Positions 11,291 to 23,225 of a DNA stretch of 64,000 nucleotides are shown here, in pieces. The position numbers and the translations under genes are program-made. The notes under the pieces are model-generated. The model saw nothing but the letters and a program-made list of their open reading frames with translations. It was not told the DNA's origin and did not search any database. Numbering within the stretch: the first letter of the stretch is position 1; each line of letters opens with the position of its first letter. This stretch comes from Ursus arctos (lineage: Eukaryota > Chordata > Mammalia > Carnivora > Ursidae), in NCBI RefSeq assembly GCF_023065955.2, contig NW_026622808.1:44776475-44840474 (forward strand), in the 5' to 3' direction.

Positions 11291-11576
11291 TTTGGGGAAA
11301 TGAGATCACAGGGCACTATGAAAAAAAATCTATGGGCTTTACTGGAAATTTCATGTAGCACTTCCTGTTTGCCTGCTTTCATTTATTATTGTGTCCATGT
11401 CCTCACAGAGAGGAGCTTCAGGAAGGTATTTCTGCTTTCAAACAACCAATCTCAAATCCTTTTTCTCTCTGGAAAACCCCATCCTGTCATTTACATTGTA
11501 AGCACGCAGGCAGCAATCAACTGCTGCCCTAGATTTGCATTAAAAGGATGCCTGACCTTGATTAAAAGCTCCAGAG

Positions 11577-11768
11577 GGGAGCCTGGGTGACTCAGTCAGT
11601 TAAGCATCTGCCTTTGGCTCAGGTCATGATCCCAGGGTCCTGAGATCAAGTCCTACATTGGGCTCAGCGGGGAGTTTGCTTCTCTCTCTGCCCCTCACCC
11701 TGCTCGTGTTCTCTCTCTCTCTCAGATAAATAAATAAAATCTTTTTTAAAAAAACAAAACAAACAAAC
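11577..11768 (+). mobile_element. Carnivore tRNA-Lys SINE
   Basis: Head GGAGCCTGGGTGACTCAGTC, CT-rich body, and an A tail grading into (AAAC)n. Flanked by AAAAGCTCCAGAG on both sides (11564-11576, 11769-11781). Confidence 0.97.
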
Positions 11769-11781
11769 AAAAGCTCCAGAG

Positions 11782-12900
11782 AATGGTGGCATTGCTTCCC
11801 AGAGTCCTGAGCAGCAGTATGGATAGAAACCTGCTCTCCATCAGCACCAAAAATCCAAATAAATCTACCCTCCGAACCATCAAGGGCCCAGCCAAAGCAA
11901 AAAGGCTCTTGATGCAGTCCTTCATCTTAAGAGCAAAAGTATCCTTGAAAAGAGATTTCCCCTGATAGCCAAGTGCAGAAACCTTCCTGCTCCTTCTCCC
12001 CAACAACTTCCTGATGGGTAATTAATGTCCTTTGCAAGGTGGTATCCTGCTACTTTGTAGTATTGTGCCCCCCATGTGTGAAGCTCATGACCTCAGTGTC
12101 CATTTTTTAAAAGTTAATATGATTTAATGTGGCACTCTATCTTCCCAATGTGCTTCAGAGTTAACATCCTACTTAATTTTATCAAAGGTCTTTGTCTTGA
12201 GTTACAGCCTGGAAGAGAAGATTCTAGGGAGGACTTTATGATATTAAGTAATGCATAGAGAAATGAACCACCCTTCCCAGTGGTTTAGAAGCTCTTGCTG
12301 GTCCCTAGCTCCCTTCCTACATGCTAATATCTGATTTTGATTTTGAGAAAACATCCACTTGGAAGCTAACAGCAGGAGAGAAATATTCTCTCTCCCTACC
12401 CTCCCTCCCTCTTGCTCTCTGAATTTAAAAAAAACAAAAATCCATGGAGTCTCCATCTTGATCTCCCTTTGTCATTAACATCTCATTTTAAACCAAAGTG
12501 TGTTTCACAGAATGTTAATGGCTGTTACACAACCTCAATTTGGAGCCAAATAAACTTTTGGGAAAACTGAGTTAAACAGTTAAGTAGGTATATTTACCGA
12601 GGTCAGGTAATAAAGCCTTTAATGGTGACTCTGCACTATTAATATTCAAGAGGGCTGTGTAATTTGTAGCATTTCCCAAATTTAGTGTTTCCATGGAACC
12701 CTTTTTTGATGTAGTGTCTGGAGAGACATGAGTTCATCAACTAGTGTTGAAATAGCAAAAAGAGACCTATCTGTGACAGATGCTCAGATGTTCCCCAGAA
12801 ATTGCAACTCCCAGGGAAGTTACAATTGTTGACTGAAAAACCACTAGGTAGGTCAAGTCACAGGAGTTGTGTTCAACCAGGAGGGGAGGAAGGAGGTCTC
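11782..12900. other. Intron without recognised element
   Basis: No repeat family, exon or RNA gene was recognised in about 1.1 kb. Confidence 0.4.
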
Positions 12901-12914
12901 CCCCACAATTTCCA

Positions 12915-13025
12915 GTCCACCTTCTCTCTTAATTTTCTCCTGTATATAATGGGGAGTAATAATACCTACCTCTCAGAATTGTTAATAGAATTGTTCAGAT
13001 GACTAATTTAGAATAATGTAAGTAA
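12915..13025 (+). repeat. MIR SINE fragment
   Basis: TTTTCTCCTGTATATAATGG and ATAATACCTACCTCTCAGAA match the MIR core and its 3' side on the plus strand. Confidence 0.7.
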
Positions 13026-13097
13026 AAATGCTCAGCAACATAGCAGAAGGAAGGGAAGCATGCATTCAATTAACAGTAGCTGAAATCCCAAGGTCCT

Positions 13098-13246
13098 CTA
13101 GGGGAGAGCTTCTCAAATTTTACCATGCATATAATCTCACTGGAGTTTGTTATAATGAAGATTCTGATTCAAGAGGTCTGGGATGGGGCCTGAGATTCTG
13201 TGATCTGATGCTCCTAGTTGGAGGACCATAATTTGAGAAGCAAGCC
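13098..13246 (-). mobile_element. MER5A-like hAT MITE
   Basis: Near-palindromic ends (GCTTCTCAAATTTTACCATG at the left, CATAATTTGAGAAGC at the right) around AGAGGTCTGGGATGGGGCCT. The layout and core match MER5A in antisense. Some end bases are decayed. Confidence 0.8.
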
Positions 13247-13657
13247 TTTCAGAGATACAAAATGAATGAAACAGAGTCTCTAGTTTTAAAGTTATAACAT
13301 GGAGAGAAATTAGACATGCAGTGAGTTAGCTCAATGGCAAGCAGAGGCTAGTACAAAGAAACCCCTTAGGGAGGACAAGGTTATTCTCACTCACACAAAT
13401 TCACACTTGCTTTAGAGGGGAGTCAAAGCTGACTTTGAATGATGAGCAGGCCAGGAATCCTGGGTCCTGGCTGTGCCAGAAAGGAAACACATTCATAGAA
13501 GTAGGAAAGTATATGATTAACTTAGGACATGCGCATAGTTCTAGGGAGCCCGGAGCTTAATGGTGAAGAGGAGAAGACAGGTGTACAGTGGTCCATGAAC
13601 CTGCACGTCTGTGTCACAGGTGTCAACAAAGCACAGGATATCAGAGTTATAAACAAA

Positions 13658-14102
13658 TGTATTAGTTTCCCAGAGCTGCTGTAACAAAATCCCACAAACT
13701 GAGTGGATTCAAACAACAGAAGTTTATTATCTTACAGTTCTGGAGTCTAGACATCTGAGATCCAAGTGTCAGCAGAACCATGCTCCCTCTGAAAACTGCA
13801 GAAGAATCATTTCTTGCCTCTTCCTAGTTTCTGGTGGTTGCTGGCATTCTTAGGCCTTCCTTGGCTTGCGGCTGCTTCATTCCAGCCTCTGCTTCCCTCA
13901 TCCTGCCGTGTTCTCCCTGTGTGTCTCTGTTTTCACATGGCCATCTTCTTATAAGGACACCAGCCATGTTGGATTTGGGGTGCACCCTACTCCAGGATGA
14001 CCTCATCTTAACTAGTTTCAAATAAGGTCACATTCTGAGGTACTGGTGGTTAGGACTTCGACATGTATATTTTTGGAGGACACAATCCAACCCATAATAG
14101 CA
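13658..14102 (-). repeat. MLT1 MaLR solo LTR (antisense)
   Basis: Starts TGTATTAGTTTCCCAGAGCT and ends GACACAATCCAACCCATAAT with a terminal CA. Between lie TTATAAGGACACCAGCCATG, GATGACCTCATCTTAACTAG, AAATAAGGTCACATTCTGAG and GGTTAGGACTTCGACATG. This is a complete MLT1 LTR in the opposite direction to the one at 1593. No internal sequence is attached. Confidence 0.95.
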
Positions 14103-15424
14103 AATCCGTATGCACTCATTGGGCCCAAGCAATCTCCTGTGCCCTATCAGATAAACTTCAAAAGTAGCCTTTCCCCAATGAGCACTGGGAACAAATGAGG
14201 GATCATAGGTCTGAAGACCCTCTGCCTTTTCCATGCTCACCCTTTCCCATGTATGACAAGGGTCTCTAGGACATTCTGAGGGATCACTGAACTAAGCAGA
14301 AAATTCAGGACACGGATGCTGGAAAAATAGGACAGCATTAGAATTCCTAATGAAGCCTTCTTTCCTTTTTAAGCCTATTTCTATAGGCATGTTATGTCAT
14401 TCCCAAGGAGCTTCTGGGAATGTGAGCCCCTCTAGGTTCCTTGCTAGTGTGTGCATACACAGCAGGGTTCAATAAAACAAGAATTTCCAATGTTTTTCTC
14501 CCCAGGTCGATAAGAAGCAGCAACCTTCCTTTCTTTCTCTTTTCTCTTGTCCAGTGGAAGACTAATGTAAACTGTCCAGAATGTGAATTTTGTAGGTGGG
14601 CGGAGAGGTCATTGGGCTACTTATTTGATCAAATTAAACCACTCTCTTAAAAAAACGGAACTTTTAAAAAATAAGTGGCTTTTCCTCTTTCAATTACATT
14701 CTCTCTGGCTGGATAGATGAATTCATTGTCACCTAGGTACACAACATTTTGTGTTCCAAATAACACTGCTCCCTCGCATCTTAGAGGTTACCAGCATGAA
14801 AGGAACATTTCACGCAAAACCCCTACAAGCAGTAAAAAGTTTTTCAAGCCTGTACTGTCAGATTGATTGCCCGCCCTAGATTAATTCAAAGCACCCTTTC
14901 TCTGCTAAAATGAAGAAGAAATTTGGCTTCACTCTGTGGGCAGAAAAAAAGGAAGACGTGGACATAAAGGAATATGAAATGAATATCTTTTTCAAGGCAG
15001 CTGAAAACAACTTGCAGGTTCTATCCTTGCTACTGTGTCCATTTAAAGAAAATATGCCCAAGCAGCTCCTTGGAGCTGGTTGTTAATTTTAAACTATATT
15101 TAAAGCCTGCTAAAAAAACACAGTGGCCCCAATCTAGGCCACGGTCAGTTGTCATTTAGTCCCACTGACTAAAATGGTACAAACACCAGGCTCCAGACAT
15201 ATTAGGCACAGACCAGCAAGGTTTGACATCCTTATTTTCTCAGTCCTGTCCTAAGCAATTTAGTACATTGCCCAAGAAGACATAAACCTTGGAAACTGTA
15301 ATATGCCATGCTAAGAGAAAATAAACTAACTTCTACAGGTCAGGCTTAATTTTGCAAACTCCATTTCATGGACATAATTGGCCACTGGGCACTTACAGAA
15401 GGATTAGTTAGCTTGAAATTTCAT
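14103..15424. other. Repeat-poor intron
   Basis: No interspersed repeat was recognised in 1.3 kb. The part at about 14560-15130 is AT-rich and contains GGTTGTTAATTTTAAACTAT and TTTAAAGCCTGCTAA. It could be conserved noncoding sequence, but only alignment would tell. Confidence 0.35.
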
Positions 15425-15690
15425 CTCCTCCCCTGAAATCTTCTCCAATCCTTCCAGCCTGAATTAATCTTCCCTCCTTTGTGCTCCTAGAGCACTCAAT
15501 CTGTACCTCAATTATAGCTCTTATCACAGTCTCTGTGGCTTTACTGTTATTTCTGTGGGGCCTTATCTCCCCTAGTAGACTTCAGGCTGTCTAAGGAACA
15601 AGGCTCTGTCCTAGTCATTTTTGTATTTCTAGCATCTAGGACAGGGCATGGCAGGTCCTCAATAGATATTTATTGAAAAACTGAAGGATG
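15425..15690 (+). repeat. L2 LINE 3' end
   Basis: AGAGCACTCAATCTGTACCT, TTATAGCTCTTATCACAGTC and AATAGATATTTATTGAAAAA mark the L2 3' end on the plus strand. Confidence 0.8.
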
Positions 15691-17020
15691 GAAGTGGAAG
15701 GATTTTGTGGTTTTCTCTATCATTATCAAATGTCACTTTCTCCTATCCTACAAGGTATTAATAAATCCTTTGAATGAAAGTTCTGGAACACTTAAGAGAT
15801 TCTGGGACTTAAAAGGAATAGGAGAATTTTAAGTGAATTTAAGGGTGAGCTGTTGGAGGAGATTAAAGAAGTCAACAAATACCTATGGAAAACTCACTTG
15901 TGGAGCCCTACTTCTTTTGGAGGGTCTGGGAATGGGCAGGGCTGGAGGCAAAGTTTGTATCACTGGGAGTTCTTGAAATTGCAAGTAACAGAAACTGCGT
16001 TTGAGTAACAAAAGTGAAGTCACTTATTGGAAGGACATAGAAAAGTTCACATAAAGAAAGGGAACACTCAGGAACTGGGCTTTAAAAATACAGGAAATGG
16101 GGCAGTTCAAGGCACATATACAATAAAAATGAAGGAATGGCTTTAATTCATAGTTCAGTCCATGTGTTGCTATAGGCATGATTCAATTCACCCCTTCATC
16201 CCATCCTTACATTATGTCATTCAAGGTCCAAAATCCAGAAAAATAATCTAGTTGGTCTAAGTTGAGTCATATAATTACCTCTTGGCTTGGGAATGTCCCT
16301 TCTGTAGAAGAAGGACAGTCCCCCAAAAGATGTGATTCCCCGAAAGGAAATCAAGGTGTTATTAGCAAAAGAAGGAAAAGTGAGTGCTTGACAACCAAAA
16401 TACAGCTGATGTCTACTACGGGCTTCCCTTGGAAAATATCCACATTAGGAAACTACTTTAAGGAATAAAGCTATATTATAACTACTGGGAAAGATGAGAC
16501 ACTAGAAAACTTTTATTTATCAGTAAATTAGAGCTGAAATTCAAGTACAACACGTTTGGACATATGCTGTCAAATATTTTATCCACCATGCATATTGCCC
16601 ACGTATTTTAGGAGTTTTTTACCCCGTTAAATTGCTTAGAAAGCCATCTTTTTAATAGAAAGAGGAAATGAACAACCTTGAAAGAAGTCACCAAATAATG
16701 ACTAAATCAGAAATTAAGGTAACTGAATTTCTAGCCAACCCTTTTTTCTACTTTTTCATGTGAGTATGGAACTAAGTTACAGCTAGGAGGAAAAATTAGC
16801 AATTTTTTTGGTGAACTAGAACTCTAGGAATTACTTATTGTCCTTTCCAGTTTTTACTTTAACACCTGAAAATTATTTTGTCAAGAGATACTTTTGAACA
16901 TTTCCTACTAATACTAATGGCTAAGGCTTTTTTTTTAAGAGAGAATATGAAGAATCTCAATACTTTCCTTATTGTTCCAGTGCAGGATGTTACACCTAAT
17001 AATGGTTTATTAGTCTAAGC
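15691..17020. other. Intron, mostly unassigned
   Basis: A stretch at about 15970-16210 (AAATTGCAAGTAACAGAAAC and following) resembles a recurrent mammalian repeat, but I cannot name the family. The rest is AT-rich with no recognised element. Confidence 0.35.
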
Positions 17021-17024
17021 TTTT

Positions 17025-17195
17025 TAAGTTCTTCTGTGTATCAGATGCTCTACTAAAATCTTTACATGTGTTTCTCATTTAATATTTATAAGAACTCAAT
17101 GAAAGTATACTCTTGGTATTAGGAAACTAGGAGTCAAAGAAATTATGTAACTTGCCCAAGGGTGCACAGCCAGTAAATGGCAGACCTAAGGTAAA
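17025..17195 (-). repeat. MIR SINE fragment (antisense)
   Basis: Antisense MIR landmarks: AAAATCTTTACATGTGTTTC, TCTCATTTAATATTTATAAG and AACTTGCCCAAGGGTGCACA, then CAGTAAATGGCAGA. Confidence 0.75.
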
Positions 17196-18007
17196 ATACA
17201 TAAAATATTGATGTGGAAAATAAATACACTACACATACATTCATATATATAGTTACAGACATGGTTATTAACCTTAGAAATTAATTTCTGGAGCATTTAT
17301 ATTACCTACAAAGGGTAGGTCCTCAATAAATATATATTAAAGGCAGGAATTTATAATGTGATTCTAAAAATATAACTTCCAAGAATTTTTTGTGGGCAGG
17401 GAAAAAGAGCCATCAGCATAAAAGAGCTTTTTAAATAGAATATGATGATCGGTTATTCCTTCTACTGACTCTGAAAATGATTTTCAGATATTAAATTCAG
17501 AGGGAAAAATAATTGATTAAATTTTTTTGACCCTTGGGTCTTTTTTTCCCCTTGAATAGCTTTTTAAAGGCAGTGGTGGAATGTATTTCTCTGTTTGAAA
17601 AAGTCAGAAGAAAATGTGGTGGGTATTGGTATACAGGTAAACATATAGACCAACGGAATACAACTGAGAGTACAGAAATAAACCTTGACATATACGATCA
17701 ATTGGTTTTCAACAAGGGTGCCAGCCATAGTAATGGAGAAAAAATAATCTTTTCAACAAATGGTGCACAGACAACTGAATACCTGCATGCAAAAGATTGA
17801 AGTTGGACCCCTACCTGTACTGTATGTAAAAATTAACTCAAAACAGATCATAGACCATGTAAAATCTAAAACTACAAAACTCTTAGAAGAAACCATAAGA
17901 ATAAATCTTTATATACTTTAGTCAGGCAGTGGTTTCTTAGATATGACATTGACAGCATAAACCATTAAAAATAGATAAATTAGATTTCATCAAAATTTTT
18001 TTTAAAT

Positions 18008-18160
18008 GGGGGGATGGGCTAGCCCGGTGAAGGGTATTAAGGAGGGCACGTATTGCATGGAGCACTGGGTGTTATACGCAAGCAATGAATCACGGAATAC
18101 TACATCAAAAGCTAATGATCTACTGTATGCTGACTAACATATCATAATAATTAAAAAAAA
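18008..18160 (+). mobile_element. Carnivore L1 3' end, 5' truncated
   Basis: ATTAAGGAGGGCACGTATTG, GAGCACTGGGTGTTATACGC, AATACTACATCAAAAGCTAA and TGACTAACATATCATAATAA, then an A tail. This is the terminal 3' UTR of the carnivore L1 lineage. It sits inside the older L1 and interrupts the text CATCAAAATT/AAAACTTC, so it came later. Confidence 0.9.
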
Positions 18161-18194
18161 AACTTCACTGTTTTAAAGGACTATCAAAAAAGTG

Positions 18195-18510
18195 GGAAAA
18201 ATAAAATTTGAATAGCTTGGATATGTATAGTATCTGACAAAAGGTAGTAACTGATACCTCTTCTATTTAATGAATTATATAGATGATCAGACTGAATAAT
18301 ATGGTCTTGAGTCAAAAGCATCATGATCTTATAAAGAATTGAGTGATTTTTCTACTGTGATTCATAACTTCCTCAGGAAAGAAGTTCAAAATTAGAGTCC
18401 CATAATTATTTTTTGAGTACTGGTATCATCTTTTGCATAAACGTATGGCTCTTAAATATGATTATTTTGAAAAATAAAAACATTTATTTGAATCTTAAAA
18501 AAATAAATAA
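18195..18510 (+). mobile_element. Unidentified retroposed segment inside L1
   Basis: About 316 bp that does not belong to the surrounding L1: ORF2 reads up to AAAAAAGTG on the left and resumes at AAAAGTGAAAAGACAACCCG on the right, so AAAAGTG is a probable short target duplication. The insert has an AATAAA signal (18473-18478), and an A-rich stretch begins about 18 bases later. This is how a reverse-transcribed mRNA 3' end looks. No coding frame was recognised and I cannot name the source transcript. It could also be the 3' end of an unfamiliar retroelement. Confidence 0.7.
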
Positions 18511-19599
18511 AAGTGAAAAGACAACCCGCAGAATGGGAGAAAAATCTTCTAAATCACCTATTCAAAAAAAGGACTGTATCCAGCATATATAAAGAACTCT
18601 AATGTATATATATGAACTCTTTATCAAAGTCTCTCTATATAAAGAACTCTAACAACAACAAGAAGACATCTCAGTTTTAAAATGAGCAAAGGATTTAAAT
18701 AAACATTTATCCAAAGAAGACATACCGATAGCCAAAAAGCACATGGAAATATGCTCAAGATCACTAATCATTAGGGAAATGCAAATCAAAACTACAGTGA
18801 GCTATCACTTCAACTCCATTAGGATGGCTGAAATAAAAAAGACAAAAAAAAAATAAATATTAACAAGGCTGTGGAAAAATTGGATCTCTCCTACCTTTGC
18901 TCGTGGAATTGTTAATTGTGCATCCACTTTGGAAGACAGTTTAGCAGTTTCTCCAAATGTTAAACATATGATTATGTTAATGTTAAACCATATGATCCAG
19001 CAATTACACTCCTAGGTGTATGCCTAAGAGAAATGAAAACATACGTACACACAAAAACCTATATACAAATGTTTCTAGCAGCATTATTCATTATAGCTCA
19101 AAAGTGGAAACAACCCAAATGTCCACCAACTAACAAATGGATAAACAAAGAGGTATATCCATATGATGGAATATTATAGAAGGAGCGACATGTTCAACAA
19201 CATGGATGAACCTTGAAAATATTATGCTAAGTGAAACAAGCCAGTCACAAAATGCCACGTATTGTATGATACCATATATATCTATAATGCACAAATTCAT
19301 AGAAACAAAGTATATTAGTAGTTTCCAAGGGTTAAGGATGGGGGGAATGGAGTGTGACTGCTAATGGGTGTAAGACTTCTTTTTGCGGTGATAAAAATGT
19401 TCTGAAATTAGATAGTGGTGTAGGTTACTGTGTGAATATACTAACCTCTGTAAATATACTAAAAACCACTGAACTTTACAGTTTGGAAGGATGAACTTTA
19501 AGGTAGTATATTATGGTTAATTGTATTTCAATAAAGCTGTTGCTTAACCATAAAAACTATGGTCAGCTATTATCTCTCTTGAGATGGTAAGTTTGGGGA

Positions 19600-20021
19600 A
19601 TGACTTATAGTTCCCCCAAACTTGCTATTTTCATGCATTTCTATAACTATCCACACACTCTATCTACCCTTTGTATTCAAACCTCTACTCTCTCTCCCAT
19701 CCCCCCTCTAACCGCTTTCCTGCCATCTTTCATGAATTGGCTCACATTTCATCTCTGCTGTGAAATCTTCCTGAGTCCCTATTCCACCTTGAGCTGTGTT
19801 TATCTGAAGATTCAGTGGAACTATATACACATCTTCCTTCTAGCACAGATCATACTCTATGGTAATTATCTGTTTATGTGTCTGTCTACCCACTAGCGTG
19901 TAAGCTCCTTGAAGCATTTATCCTTGTGTTTTGAGGTATGGCACAGTGTCTGGCACATGGTACATACTTAGAAATGTTTATTGAATGAATGAATGAATGA
20001 ATGAATGAATGAATGAATGAT
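19600..20021 (+). repeat. L2 LINE 3' end with (GAAT)n tail
   Basis: CATTTCATCTCTGCTGTGAA, GTAATTATCTGTTTATGTGT, AGCGTGTAAGCTCCTTGAAG and CAGTGTCTGGCACATGGTAC, then TTTATTGAATGAATGAATGA. The terminal tetramer has expanded to about nine units at 19983-20021. Confidence 0.85.
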
Positions 20022-20629
20022 TGCTTCAAGACAGAAAACTAAAGAGTATCTCCTAGTTGGAACATCCTGTGACGTCAGGACATTTTCTTATTGTAAACAA
20101 TGTCTTAGATTTAAATCTTAAATACTTTTGCGTGTTGAATTTAAACTGGAAATCAATGCTATAATGAATAAATATTTGCCTTCTAGATGTGAGATGCTAA
20201 CTCAGTCCTTAGGATAAGTTGAGCTTCCTAAGAGAAACAAGTAATTCTTGCCACATGGAATACTCTTGCACAATTAAAAAGCTATATTGCAGGATCCTAA
20301 GACGTTTCACTGGAGCATGTAGCCTTGACTGTCAGTAAACCAAGATATTTTAAGGATTGAATCAGGGTTTATTGTGGAGGAAAATAGAGCCTCTGGTGAA
20401 TAAATTTTATCCAGATTACTGTCCTTCCAAAACAATATCTCCCTGCTCAACTACTTAAGCTTACTGTGGTTTGAAACATCTGAATAAGATTATCATATGG
20501 ACAAAAGGATTAAGAATTTACAATGCGTTTTGATCTGTAAGACTTCTCTGATGCACAAATCCAAATACTTAAACAGTCAATGGCGTCCAAGAGATAAGAA
20601 ACCACCATCAGTGAAAAAAAAAATAGACC

Positions 20630-20770
20630 CCAAAAAATTGCCTTCATGGAGTTTACATTATAGAAGGTGAGGAGATATAAGGGAAAATATAAGGGGATAG
20701 TAATTCCAAGCAGAAAGAATAATTAGTGTAAAGATGAGATTTGGTGACTTGAAAGAGGCCAGGGTGACAT
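20630..20770 (-). repeat. L2 LINE fragment (antisense)
   Basis: GCCTTCATGGAGTTTACATT is the antisense counterpart of the L2 'AATGTAAGCTCCATGAGGG' motif. The following sequence fits weakly. Confidence 0.55.
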
Positions 20771-20774
20771 AATG

Positions 20775-21240
20775 GATATTAGACAGCAGTATGATAATTA
20801 ATATTCCCTGTTGTAGACAAACTTATTGGTCACAATTCTTCATTCCCTTACCCCAACAGTATTTTGAAAAGCCACCTTTGCCTTAGTCTCACAGAGACAG
20901 CACATATTTCCTTGCCTCACTGATGTTGAGTTTGGGAAATGACTTGCTTTGGTCAGTGGAAGCTGGGCAGAAGTGATGGTATGTCATTCCCAAATAAAAC
21001 CTTATGGGCATGGCATGTCCCTTCTTGTCTTCCTATGCCTCTGTCATCAGCAAGAGAAGGCCTCCTTCTTGTAGATGTGTGCCCTTTCACCCTAAGCCCT
21101 GGAATGAGCATGAATGAAGCAGAACTACTGCAGCCAATGTGTAGACACAGTGTAAGAATAGATAGTGATGGTTTTAAGTCACTGAGTTTGGAGGTGGCTT
21201 ATTATGCAGCATTATCATAGCAATAGTTAACTGATACAGT
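20775..21240 (+). repeat. LTR-type repeat, probably MaLR or ERVL
   Basis: CTGATGTTGAGTTTGGGAAA, GACTTGCTTTGGTCAGTGGA, GGTTTTAAGTCACTGAGTTT and CAATAGTTAACTGATACAG are the order and terminus of a common mammalian LTR family. I do not assign the subfamily. Confidence 0.6.
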
Positions 21241-22114
21241 CTTCAATCCTAATCTTACACATGATTAGTATACATTTCTATTGTTCACTTTTTTAAACAT
21301 TGTCTTGTTCACATACTCTACAGTTGCCAAATCATTTCTGGAAATGGCAAGGTACTTGTAAATCACAGAGCAAACACGAGTTTAGCTATCTGTATTTGGA
21401 AAGAATAAACCACTTGTTTACTTGAAAGAAAGCAAAGGTCTTTTCTCTGTTTTCCACTTCTGCTTCCACTTCTGCACCAGGATATCTGTTTTTTCAGTAA
21501 CATAGTGTGAAGTTTTTGCATTATTGAAAAAAATACACAACTCTGTATTTGGTAGTTTATATTTTGGCGTCTTTGTCTGTTAGTACTAGTCATTCAATAG
21601 ATGGGTGATTCCTCAACAAAGTAAAACCCACCAAGTAAAGTGTGAAGTCACTTTTATAAATAAACCCAATTTATGGCTCATTTTCACAAGTTACAATTCT
21701 GAGGCTAAATTTCCCAGAAGAAGTTCAAGCTTTTGTGCATGTGTATCCCAAACTTGAACCTAATAGCAATGTAAATAGCAAATTAATCTCATCAGCTGTG
21801 GTAAGAAATATGATAGAGCTTCCTTCTCTTGAATTTGAATACTAAAGTTTTTCTCTAAAATATATCATTTATTTACCAAATAGTTTCTGGGTGTCAGGCC
21901 ACAGAACATGCCAAACAATACAGAGCTGCAAAAAAAGCGTTGTGACCTGCCCTAAGTATAGTCTGAGAAATGGCTTTCTTTCAGACCTGTCTTAATTTGA
22001 ATTCCCCCAAGGCAGACCTTAAGACAAAGACTTGGTACAGGGAATTTATGTATGAGGTGATCCCAGGAGGCACAAGCAAAGGAGTGGGCAAATGAGACAG
22101 AAGAAAGAAATGCC
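21241..22114. other. Intron without assigned element
   Basis: Nothing recognised to about 21975. From there GGTACAGGGAATTTATG and GAGGTGATCCCAGGAGGCAC resemble a recurrent mammalian repeat that seems to resume after the purine tract (22643-22970). Its family is not assigned. Confidence 0.35.
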
Positions 22115-22503
22115 AGAAAGGAAGGAAGGAAGGAAGGAAGGAAGGAAGGAAGGAAGGAAGGAAGGAAAAAAGAAAGAGAGAGAGTGAGAAAGAGGGGGAG
22201 AGGAGAGGAGAGGGGAGGGGAGGGGAAGAGAAGGAAAGGAAGAAGGAAAGGAAAGGAAAAGAAAGGAAGAGAAAGGAAAAGAAAGGAAAGGAGGAAGGAA
22301 GGAAAAGAAAGGAAAGGAGGAAGGGAGGGAGGAAGGAAGGAAAAGAAAGGAAAGGAGGGAGGAAGGAAGCAAAAGAAAGGAAGGCAGGAAATGGAGAGGG
22401 GAGGAGAGAAGGGGGGAGGAAAGAGAAGAAAGAAAAGAAAAGAAAAGAAAAGAAAAGAAAAGAAAGGAAAGGAAAGGAAAGGAAAGGAAAGGAAAGGAAA
22501 GGA

Positions 22504-22546
<43 letters not shown>

Positions 22547-22565
22547 GAAGGAAGGAAGGAAGGAA

Positions 22566-22639
<74 letters not shown>

Positions 22640-22642
22640 AAA
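22115..22642 (+). repeat. Purine tract of (GGAA)n, (GAAA)n and (GGAAA)n
   Basis: 528 bp with only four pyrimidines (22185, 22370, 22385, 22392) on the plus strand. Blocks in order: GGAA repeats, mixed GAGG/GGGGA, GGAAA and GAAAA repeats, GGAAA pentamers, then long GAAA runs broken by GGAA. The Ser/Phe/Leu-rich and Lys/Glu/Arg-rich open frames here come from the repeat and are not genes. It lies within the intron, in the sense direction. Confidence 0.97.
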
Positions 22643-22994
22643 CCAGTATGGGCAACTGAGACTCAGTCTTGCTGGGGATCCTCTGAGAAACTGTGTGGAA
22701 TACACCCAAGAATCCTAAGACCAGAGAGCAGGAAGGCTGCAGCATTTACCCACTGACTTTCATCCCCCAGTGTTTGAAGGCTACATCCAAGAGATTAATT
22801 CCCATACACCTGCAGCTATGCCTACTTACAGCAGAGAAGTCTTCCTTGGGCCAAAGAAGGCCCTCAGAGAGGAGAGGTAAGGTGGGAGGTTTATCAACAT
22901 CTCCAACAGCTGCCTAAAGTCAGGTGGGCCAAGGAAACATGGTGCAGGGCATCACCCATGTCTACTACAGGAGCACAACTGTTTATTCCATCAG

Positions 22995-23225
22995 GCATAA
23001 CCATAGTCAATATTCATTGAGCACTTTGTACCAGGCATGATGCTAAGCCTTTTATGGTTATCATGTTATTTAATCTTTGCAACAACCCTGTGAGAGAGAT
23101 ACTATTACCATCATCCTCTACAGACAAGGATATTAAGAAGTTTGCCAAGGTGACAAAGCACATAAATGGTGGAGATTTGAATGTGAGCAGTCTGATTAAA
23201 GACCCTGCTTTAAATAATACTTTAC
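22995..23225 (-). repeat. MIR SINE (antisense)
   Basis: TATTCATTGAGCACTTTGTA, CCAGGCATGATGCTAAGCCT, CAACAACCCTGTGAGAGAGA and ATGGTGGAGATTTGAATG follow antisense MIR order through the core. Confidence 0.8.

Larger units (their letters stand above)
17615..19545 (+). mobile_element. Decayed L1 (ORF2 end plus 3' UTR), split by two insertions
   Basis: Plus-strand L1 carrying the 3' part of the reverse-transcriptase ORF2 and the 3' UTR. The first part (to about 18007) gives a peptide with LVFNKG and IFSTNGA, typical of ORF2. It continues with CTAATCATTAGGGAAATGCA, ACACTCCTAGGTGTATGCC, TGGATGAACCTTGAAAATAT and AAGTGAAACAAGCCAGTCAC, ending TTTCAATAAAGCTGTT. Many stops make it inactive. It is broken by a younger carnivore L1 3' end at 18008-18160 and by a second insert at 18195-18510; between them a 35-bp island of ORF2 survives. 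Confidence 0.92.

Noticed and set aside
21981..22756. Long open frames (190-254 codons) rich in Ser/Phe/Leu or Lys/Glu/Arg
   Set aside because: They are translations of the GGAA/GAAA purine tract on either strand and have no protein-like composition.
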